Assembly (NCBI GenBank): GCA_900617975.1
Contig: UZAE01012033.1
Span: 1 to 55,057 of the forward strand
DNA length: 55,057 bases
Source of the DNA: Rodentolepis nana
Lineage: Eukaryota > Platyhelminthes > Cestoda > Cyclophyllidea > Hymenolepididae
Direction: 5' to 3'
Part shown: positions 46,397 through 55,057 of the stretch, one piece after another
Layout: every line of letters begins with the position of its first letter
How positions within the stretch are numbered: position 1 is the first letter of the stretch
Program-made: the position numbers and the translations under genes
Notes under the pieces: model-generated
The model's database searches: none
Told to the model about the DNA's origin: nothing
Seen by the model: only the letters and a program-made list of their open reading frames with translations

Positions 46397-49300
46397 GGAA
46401 CACGTGGCTGTGTACAGTTTATTAGGCATTTTCCGAAAAAAATATTGGAAGTCAATTTGGCAACAATGTAATTAGCTGACATCGAATTCAAATAAATTTT
46501 CGCAATAACATTCGTGTATTCTTGCTATTTCATTATAATAAAATGCTTAAATATTATCGGCAAAATTAAAATAATAATTAAAGTAGACAAAAGGTTAAAA
46601 GAATAAATGAATTTTAGATGCATTTAATAAAGGAGAAGATTGAAATCAAGTGAATATGACTGGAAATTTGTTGAACTCGCCTCGCAACAATGCCATGACT
46701 TAGAATAACCTTTTGCAGATTTCACCTTTAATAAGACGACATGTAAAAAAGCATATTTCAGCTTTAACTCTTTGAAATAAATCAGAATAATTCGCCCAAC
46801 GTCTAAAACAATATTGGAAAGACAGTCTTGCTAAAGTTTGGCAATTTGAAGTGCATATGTTCTGTTGAAAATATTTCGTTTAATAATTTTCGATTTTATC
46901 AGATTTGAAGATTAAATTTGTTAAAAGTGAACTAATATGTGTAATTCGGTTGTATTCAATATTGACAAGAAAATATGTCTATAAATCGATCTGCAAAGGA
47001 TAAAATTCACCACCTATAGTGGAAATTCAATAAATTTTGATCAAAACAGAAATAGAACAACCTCTTCTTTCCAACAATGAAATTTTTCATCTTGAAGTTG
47101 GCAGGGTATGTTAAATTAAGTCACAGAATCATGATATTACCAGTGCAATTATTTTTTAACATAAGTTATTTTCATAATTGCAGTTCATCATGATTTTTTT
47201 CTACAAACACTTGCAGCAATATCCAACGATTAGATCGTTTCACAGCTAAATTGTGTTAGATATTTCGATAACATAAAGAGGCATAGTATAACGATTTTTT
47301 ACGATTTAATAATGCTTTACTGGCCATTTACAAAAAGAGGCAATAAAAGTATTTAATTTTGTGGGTGGAGGAGAAAAAGTATAGTACATTGTTATCAGTA
47401 TTCATTGCGTCCATAGCGTAGTAGAGGTAGTATGTTTTAAAAATGAACATTATTTAACAGCAATCACTGCTTGCCAAATAATACTAATGGCCTAATAACC
47501 ACCGTTTACCAAGAAATAAATTAATTAAGACCTCCATAGTAAAAGCACCATATGTCTCTATTGGTCCTTAAAAAGAGACCAATATAATCAGATCGAATAA
47601 ATAATTATTCAATTTTATCGATCATCTATATTTAATCTAAAAACTCAGGCATGAAATCATTGCTGATTTAAAAGGGCTCGAAATCTCGAAATATGGATAA
47701 TATTACCCGATAAGTTCCTAGAACTCGTACGAATGGGCTAAAGTTTGACCAAGAAATAAATTCAAAGATTTCGAAGCATAAAACTGTAATTTTATACCAT
47801 TTTCTTGCAAAAATGTTGGTATAATGATTCTGTGAAATTAAAATTTGATTAAAAAAATCTTCATTATCTTAGTGCTTTGACATACACTTAAATGACGCAT
47901 TATATCATTGTAATATTTTAATTTGCTCAACGAAATCAAACGCAAAAAAACCTTTTAGACCTCCCTTAAGGTATAACGTCGTCCAGTAAATATGCTAACA
48001 TTGGTAAATAAACAAAATTTAATTTAACAAAATGATGTAAAAAACTTTGATATTTTAGCACCCATAGATATTCAACCAATGTTCTTTTTAGCCTATTATT
48101 TACTTTCAGTGATTTAGTAGTAATTGAAATGAATTTAAAAGCATTGCAGAGTAAATAATATATTATTACTGCAATTATTATCTGACTTAACCTTTCCTCT
48201 AATACATGTACATTAATAATAATTAAATATCAATGTATTTTTTATGATTTTAAATTTGGTAGTCGCGAAAAAAGACCACCAAGGTAATTTCGCCTTCCAT
48301 TATTAAGGAATTTGACATTTCAGCTGAGCGGTCAGAATAATTATTCTCTAATGCGTATTTGTTTGACATATTTCGGAATTTCTCCGTTTGGCTACGGCAA
48401 TACGAAGAATAGAAGATGGAAGTTGAACACAAAGAAAACTTCTTTCATGGCCACAAGTAACAATTAGAAATCATTGAAGTATATAATACTATAATTTCAT
48501 AAACTTAGGCAATCTTAATTATTTTGCTTTCATTATTATTATTATTATTTTAGAAGTCATATCAAATGAACAATGCGTGTGTTTAACTCGTTTAACTATT
48601 TGCGTTATGTGATCTATTGGCACTCTGATCACTCACAAAATCGCCTAAGGTTTCATTAATATAATGCGACTATTTGAGATGAGTGAACTTTAATGAAGAC
48701 CTCTATGTTTTAAATAATTTTGGCAATCCCATCTACCTGGTCATATATATATCGAAATTTCGAGATCACATAATCTACAGTTCTTGAGCGCATTTGCCAT
48801 TAAATTGTCCAAAATTTAGAAGCCAGGTAATGGAAATAAAGTATGAAATTACCTTAAAAATTCTTGTTGAACAAATTTATCCCATCATAAATTAGATCAT
48901 GTCAAATTTTTATATCAATACTTCACTAAATACTTATTTTCAATTTCTTTTTCACCTCGTATGTTGTTCATTTTGCTACTTCGCGTTTCCATGAACTTTC
49001 GAACATTTAAGCACTAGTCATTTTGTCTCTTTTTAATTTTGCAGGGGATAAGTATTTTTATTATTCGCAATTTTGTTGCAGTTCACTTTCAATCAGAACT
49101 TCCGGAGTGGAAGGAAAATTTGGAAACATTCAATTGTTTCATCCTGGTAATGATAAATCAGGGAGCAAATGTCTCATTAGATACGTTGTATAATAATAAT
49201 TATTAATCGAATAAAGAGCATAAATAAAGACTCTAGGACTTTGCTTAATTTCAAAGTATTTTTGTATTATTGGGAAAAGATCTAGATAACGTTAATTGAG

Positions 49301-51217
49301 ATAATTCCGTATTTGGTGCTTAGCTTTTCTGATTACCACCTGAGGTGGTCTTTTGTTAGTTTTAAGCATCAAACAAATTAAGGTTCGCGAAATTTTTCCA
49401 ACTGATTTAAACTTTTTAAAATTTTATTTGATACTGTAAAACTTAATGAAATAAGTAACAATATAATTTCCTAAATAAAACCAATCAAGTCAAATCAAAT
49501 TGATGCTTCCAAGTTTCTGGCCAAAATTTGATATTGATCGTATACTACTTAATTAAAGTAGTAAGTTTGTCCCTTAAAACATTTAATAAGTGTAAGCGGA
49601 AATTTACTAATGCCAGACCCAAAATCTTTCAGAAGATATAACATTGCAATATTCAATCTCATGCATTCACTGATCGGTACAAATGTATTTGCGTTTCTCA
49701 GAAATAGTGTCCACGCTAATTGCTGAACCTGTCAGAAGATGCTATTATCATAAGCTAATGCTAGTAAATATTAATATAATGGGGGGAATATAATTCTGAT
49801 GATTAATTCAACGACAAAGTGTAATAAAACAGTAAAACAGATGCCTATTTATCGAGGTTATAAATAAACCTTTCCATTAAGTTTAGGTTTCTTGCGTCAG
49901 TGTTCAATCTGTCAGCATTTGAAGTCAAAACTAACTGAACAGCAGTCAACACAACAGATGGAATGTGTTATAATGCAATTCATTTCAAACAACACTCTCC
50001 TTTTTATTTAAGATCCAAAGAAAATAACTTCGGTGCCAAGAAGTTTAAAGAGAGGTGAATGTTGATAGCAAAATAAAAAATTAGCTCAATTACCGTCAAT
50101 AGGCTACAAAGCAAGTTTGTTTTATTTTCATATTTATCGTTATAGAACCTTAAAAGTAATACCATGTTGCCTTGGCTATTAAATATACAATTGCTTTTCC
50201 TCTCAGAGTAAAATACATTTGGTTCAATGGGTCGAACATTAGACTATACCCAATATCGAAAGATAAAATGTCATTTTTTTTCGGAAAAATACTATAGAAT
50301 TTTATATTTAAATTACAATATTTTGAAACTCACTTGTCTATATCCTCCCTTAATATATATCCGCAAAATTTGGAAAGTGAAATGTTCCAGTGGCTAAAAG
50401 TTAAGTTAAAAGATCGAAATTTATTTATTTATGTAGAACGTTTATTACAAAAAGAATTGAAACATTCAATGAGTGTTAATTTTGAAACAAAGGAAAAGAC
50501 TAAAAACGATTCAATGTGATTATTTTTTGTAGAAAATCGGTCGTTTAATTTTCAAGTAGCATCAGTCTATTCGCCTTCCATAGTTTCAAATTTGACCTTC
50601 ATCGCTAGTGTCTCTTGGTGTTCGAGGATCTTATACCTCAATGAACTCCAGCAAAGATGGTTTCCTTAGCCCTAAAAATATGGAATTAACTTCTTCTACG
50701 AGTGATATTCTACATTAAACAAAAGCTATTAAAATAACTATTTATTGATTAACGAATTGTACCTTCTCTTCACGCGTTTAGATTTATACTAATACAAACA
50801 TTATTCTTTACAGTTTTCGTTCAAATTCTTTAAAATTCTTATTCAATTAAATGTTCATTTTCTGGATAAATTTCAATTCATTTCTTTTCTATGAAGATGC
50901 CGATTGATAACTCTATTTTCCATTATCCGGAACAGGCAGCATTTTATGTAAATCATTTAAACACATGTAAATTAAACAGAAAGATTCATTTACCATGCAA
51001 AAATATAGAATCGTTTCCGCACCTCAGTGAATGTCTCTAATAAGGAATATATTGAATTGAATGCGGTAAGTCCATGGAGTAGGTAATAACAATCCATACA
51101 CGTCACCAAAGACCTCTCCACAATGAATGTGCAGCTTTCATAAAATTGGAATAGCAAAAGGCTATCTAATACAGCACATTTACCCATCGACAACACAAGG
51201 CATGCACGCACGAATTC
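46397..51217. other. Non-coding AT-rich DNA
   Basis: No gene is recognised. It holds an ATT tract at 48531-48549 and a short inverted repeat ACCACCT G AGGTGGT at 49335-49349. Confidence 0.5.
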
Positions 51218-51300
51218 GATAAAGTGACCAATGGACAAATAGCCAATGAGAGTTTCATGTGTGGTCAACTGCCAGCAGTGCACCCTGATTGGCTCTCCAG
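51218..51300. promoter_or_regulatory. CCAAT-box cluster (candidate promoter)
   Basis: CCAAT at 51228-51232 and 51243-51247 and ATTGG at 51288-51292 sit in a patch with more G and C than its flanks. This resembles the patch upstream of innexin A. No exon is recognised within reach on either strand, so the gene it would serve is unknown. A 114-codon minus-strand frame (51334-50990) overlaps it. Confidence 0.3.
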
Positions 51301-53818
51301 CCGTTATTGTAAACTCTCTATCCCCGGTTAACATAACTTTTTATTTGTATAACCTTACTTCTCCGATATACTCTCAAAGAAGGCCACGGTGTTACCCACA
51401 ACCATTCATTTTCCCTATTGTTTCAAATAGTTCACTTTTTTCTTCAGCTATTTATAAAATATTTCCCTTGAGGAGTTAGTCCTTTGAAATTATTTCAGGT
51501 TTTATAAAATAGTCAAATAATTGTTTTGTATTTAGTTTTTCAATGCGTTAAATGCTTTAAAGCACTAGCACTTTCATCCTTTTTAGGCTAAAGATCATTT
51601 TTATCGTAAAAGCCAAATCTTAAAGTTATTATTTTCCGAATACTTTTAATCAAATTCGAAAATTCAGAGAAAATAAACTTTTTACATGCGAATAAGGATT
51701 AATTTATTGTCGTTTTGTATTTGGAAAGAAACCACTCAGATGTATTGATAAAGCAATATCGTCAGTAAAAACAAACTAACGGATGAAGGTAAATTAAATC
51801 TATTTTCCAATTCATTAACTATCCTACCTTATTTGAATAATAGAATTATTGGGTTTACCACCTTCTTAAAGGAATTATGATCACCAAGTTTTAAGATTTG
51901 TGCTCGGTTTCTGGTATGGCTAGAAGTCGAAGATAGTCTACCAGGGGTTAAACATGAATGTCAAATAATTTAAACTTATTTCTTTCCATTTTTCTTAAAC
52001 AAATATGAAATTAACATTATGGATTGATTATAAATATAAAGGAACAGTTTAAAATTTAATTATTGATTAATAGTTTCTCCACTTACCACGAATATCTTCA
52101 TAGTGAAATATAAAATTAATAAGATATTTTATACACAATACATAAAATGAAAATAAAATATTATCAATATATAATATTAAGGAAAAAACTGGCAAAATCA
52201 AAGTAAGTGCCTAGGTTCTTAACAAAATGAAACGACTAAATTTATGAGTTAAGTTCGAGCGAAATAAGGCTAGAAAATTGATTTACGTTTTCAACATAAC
52301 AAGTGTTGTTTTTGATGGGTTTTGACATTTTGTGCAAAACTCTGCCCCTTTCACATTTGTTTCATATTTTCTTAAAACTTTCCATTGAAAATCAACGTTT
52401 ACATTGAAGTAAATAGAATATATATATTGATAAAATGCATCTTTTGGCATTTTTTCAAATAAGACCTTTTGCAAACCACTTTTTTGCATAATATTTCGAT
52501 GTAAGTGAAATCAAGTTTCAAATACCAGATATCTGGTTATTTTAACTGAAATAGTAAATTACAAGTGAAATAAAGCGCGTTTAAACAGTAAACTTTAAAT
52601 AACTTAATCAAAGGCGTTTATGGGAGTTATATTAAATATTGAGGAACTGCATACCTTATGAATCCCTTTCATATAATCAAACCGCTAAAACTAAAATTTA
52701 GCACGGTGTTTTTCCCCTTCGACAGCATAAATCATTCATTCTATTATTGTTATTATTATTAATATTTTGTTTCTTTTGGTTCCTGTTATAGAAACACAAA
52801 GGCACACTTTTAAACTGATATGAAATAACGGCGAGTCCAAGGTGTCTAAAGCTGTGTGATCGGGAACAACCCCAGGGAATTAAAAAGTTTTGATTCCCTT
52901 AATTATGAACTCGGGTTTTGAACTAATTACGCAATAATCTTTCCCTGTTCTTAAATTCCAACTTCGCAGCTTGTTTCTTAGGATGCAGAGAATTCTTGAC
53001 GGAGGTAGTCAGTGCTTCTTGATTTCGATTTTATTAGCAATAAATCGATCATCGCTCTAAATTTCAATTTTTCCAAACGCTGCAAATGCTACTGACCTTG
53101 CAGTCTTCCATTTTGCAAAATGGAGATGGTGTTTCAATATAGCAGGACTCCAAAAGTTGTGTTCACTCAAGGTGGAAACAAGAAATTTTTATTCATATAT
53201 AACGTTTTAATGAAAATAATTGTTTTTAAATATGGACAATGAGCAAAATTATATTGTTAAAGTTGAAAATAATAAAAGACTTTATTGATTTTATAATTTT
53301 GAAACTCCATTTCCCAAATTTATAAAGTTACTCATGTCAGTTCCAGAAACCATTTATTTCCTCGGAAACATTATTTATTGAAATAAATGAAGTGAAGATC
53401 CAGTAAAGCGTAGACTGTCGAGTATTAAGTGCCATTGAAAATTTTGATCCTGTACCTGATCAAACTTACTTAAATGTTCATTTCCAGCTCTGTTAGAGTC
53501 TTTGCATTGCAAAATTATCTTTCTAGATAAGGAACTATACTTACGAAACCATTTGACTCTTAATAACAAAACTTGAGTGCTAAATTTGAGACGAGATACA
53601 AGGACCTTGGTGGGTAGGGTGATTGCCTCAAATGAAATGAATGCCATTTTAGAGTTTGTCCCTAGAGTTTTAATCTCACAAGCCACAGTCAAAATTTGAC
53701 AGCTAAGTCTTAAAAATTTTTGAATCACTTAACTAGCTCGTTAAACCCGTTTTTGAAAGAAATTATGGAAAGCACAATTTAAATGACAAAGGAGAAAAAG
53801 CAGTACCTGGAAACCCTT
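51301..53818. other. Non-coding AT-rich DNA
   Basis: No gene is recognised. It contains an ATT tract at 52742-52765 and an 18-bp palindrome at 53107-53124. Confidence 0.5.
53107..53124. repeat. 18-bp perfect palindrome
   Basis: TCCATTTTG followed directly by CAAAATGGA. Nine-base arms without a spacer. Confidence 0.6.
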
Positions 53819-53820
53819 CG

Positions 53821-53864
<44 letters not shown>

Positions 53865-53866
53865 CG

Positions 53867-53908
<42 letters not shown>

Positions 53909-53911
53909 GAA
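53819..53911. repeat. Paired TA microsatellite with CGGAA/TTCCG borders
   Basis: Two TA tracts of about 38-40 bp each are bordered by a five-base motif that alternates in orientation: CGGAA at 53819-53823, TTCCG at 53862-53866 and CGGAA at 53907-53911. Each tract with its borders is therefore a closed inverted repeat, and the two share the middle TTCCG. Strong cruciform or hairpin potential. Confidence 0.9.
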
Positions 53912-55057
53912 TAAAGAGTTTACTAAGAAATATAGATTCAGGTAGTCGGAGAAAACTGATTTTTTGCATATAATATTTCTAAATATGTCAATGTATCTGA
54001 GTGTTGCCCGCATCAGAAATTTTGCTCTAACCGCAATTTCGTTCGAGTAATCATTCGAGATCCATGGGGTTTTAGTAATTGGGTGTGATTATGAATGTTT
54101 TGCAGAGCATCAAATTAAATTATCGTCTGGTTAATGTGTGCTATTTGCTTATTTTTTTAATTTTAAACTGTTTATGAAACATTTTGCCGTAATTTCAAAT
54201 TGAAGAGATAGATCCATGAAAATCTATGGAATTCTTTTTTCCACATATTAATTTTAATGGCATTTTAAAATTTTACACTTTACTAAATGGTCAAGCGTAT
54301 GCGCAACAATTTGAATTTAATTCGAATAAGAATAAGAAGTGCTCATCTAACAAATTTGTGAAAAAATATGCAGCTGTTTTCTTTACAGAAACTTTATTCT
54401 GTTGAAAATTCTCCAGAATTTGATGCCATTATTTCCGGACGACATCCTACTATACAGCCTCTCAATCACCTCTGTCTTCCTTAAGACTTAGACAAAACGT
54501 AAATTGAGTTACCCAACACTTAGTTTATTTCTACTCTTGGTTAGCACTCTTGACATATAATAGCAGAATCCTGTCTTTTTCTGGGCAAATTATAAATCAG
54601 TTAGAAAATTTGAATTACTGCTTAAATTTCCGACTTCGCTTGAGATGCAAGTTACGCTTTTAGTAGGTAGTATTGTCGTAAATATAAAGATTTTAAGCCA
54701 TTGTTCATCAAATATATTCATCTTGTCTGATCATTTGATAAAATTAGTTCGGCAACTTAATAATGCTTCCATGAAAATGTCGGAAATTAATTATATTAAA
54801 TTATTCACTTAAAAGAATTTCTAACTTTAAATTTCGTTATGGTGTCTAAAAGCCTCATTAACTCACATAGAATATAAAACCTTTTGCCACTCATCTACCT
54901 GTCAATTAGGTGATTAGTGCGACATTAATTACCCGCCGTAAAAGAAGCGTAGTTGACCTTTATTTCTGGCATCATTTTTAAAAAATTAAGAATTATCATT
55001 ACCGTAAATTTGGTACGCATGATTGCTCATTTTACCGTTTATCGTTTGTTATATATG
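53912..55057. other. Non-coding AT-rich DNA, no feature seen
   Basis: No exon, RNA gene or repeat copy is recognised up to the window end. Confidence 0.5.

Noticed and set aside
50990..51334. A 114-codon minus-strand frame as a gene
   Set aside because: No recognisable domain, and it overlaps the CCAAT cluster. Its end GCATGGTAAATGA resembles a spliced-leader donor only superficially, with no clear Sm site after it.
53375..53728. A 117-codon minus-strand frame
   Set aside because: No similarity recognised and no convincing splice context; frames of this length occur by chance in a window this size.
1..55057. CRISPR array, bacterial operons, phage or integrated virus
   Set aside because: No regularly spaced repeats, no prokaryotic gene structure and no viral protein frame; the window is eukaryotic with spliced genes.

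Overview
This is an AT-rich, gene-poor stretch of an animal nuclear genome. It has spliced exons, introns from 63 bp to more than 14 kb, short interspersed elements and AT microsatellites. The only genes I can recognise are two innexins (invertebrate gap-junction proteins). Their wording (an ENYCWVSNTYF block, the YYQW signature, LNYQF before the first membrane segment) and the large introns fit a flatworm best. That is inference: the sequence shows a protostome-type innexin, and species or class cannot be read from it.

Layout. Both innexins lie head to tail on the minus strand. Gene A is complete: exon 1 at 37606-37432, exon 2 at 36050-35411 and exon 3 at 20828-20420. The introns are 1,381 and 14,582 bp, and the joined frame encodes exactly 407 residues with a stop. 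Gene B enters at about 8.6 kb. Its TM1 exon (8447-8046) is clear and ends at the same intron position and phase as exon 1 of gene A; its remaining exons lie beyond the left edge. Upstream of the usual innexin start, the gene B exon carries 81 more open codons rich in Gly, Tyr, Ser and His, including seven His in a row, which is unusual for this family.

Five copies of one unnamed SINE-like family of about 320-330 bp (1-197, 1661-1988, 4936-5253, 21814-22135, 38750-39064) all point the same way, antisense to the innexins. Four are complete enough to check; three of these have recognisable 11-16 bp target-site duplications and the fourth a decayed one. They begin with a conserved inverted-repeat head and end in an ATAAATA-type tail holding AATAAA.

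Four small patches richer in GC than their surroundings (about 13.0, 19.1, 38.0 and 51.25 kb) each hold two to four CCAAT boxes, three of them with a GA/CT tract. The 38.0 kb patch lies just upstream of gene A and is its likely promoter. A palindromic nuclear-receptor-type site lies in the long intron of gene A.

The right-hand 16 kb (39-55 kb) shows no exon I can support, only microsatellites, isolated palindromes and one CCAAT cluster. The strongest leads are the SINE family with its structured head and the Gly/His-rich N-terminal extension of innexin B.
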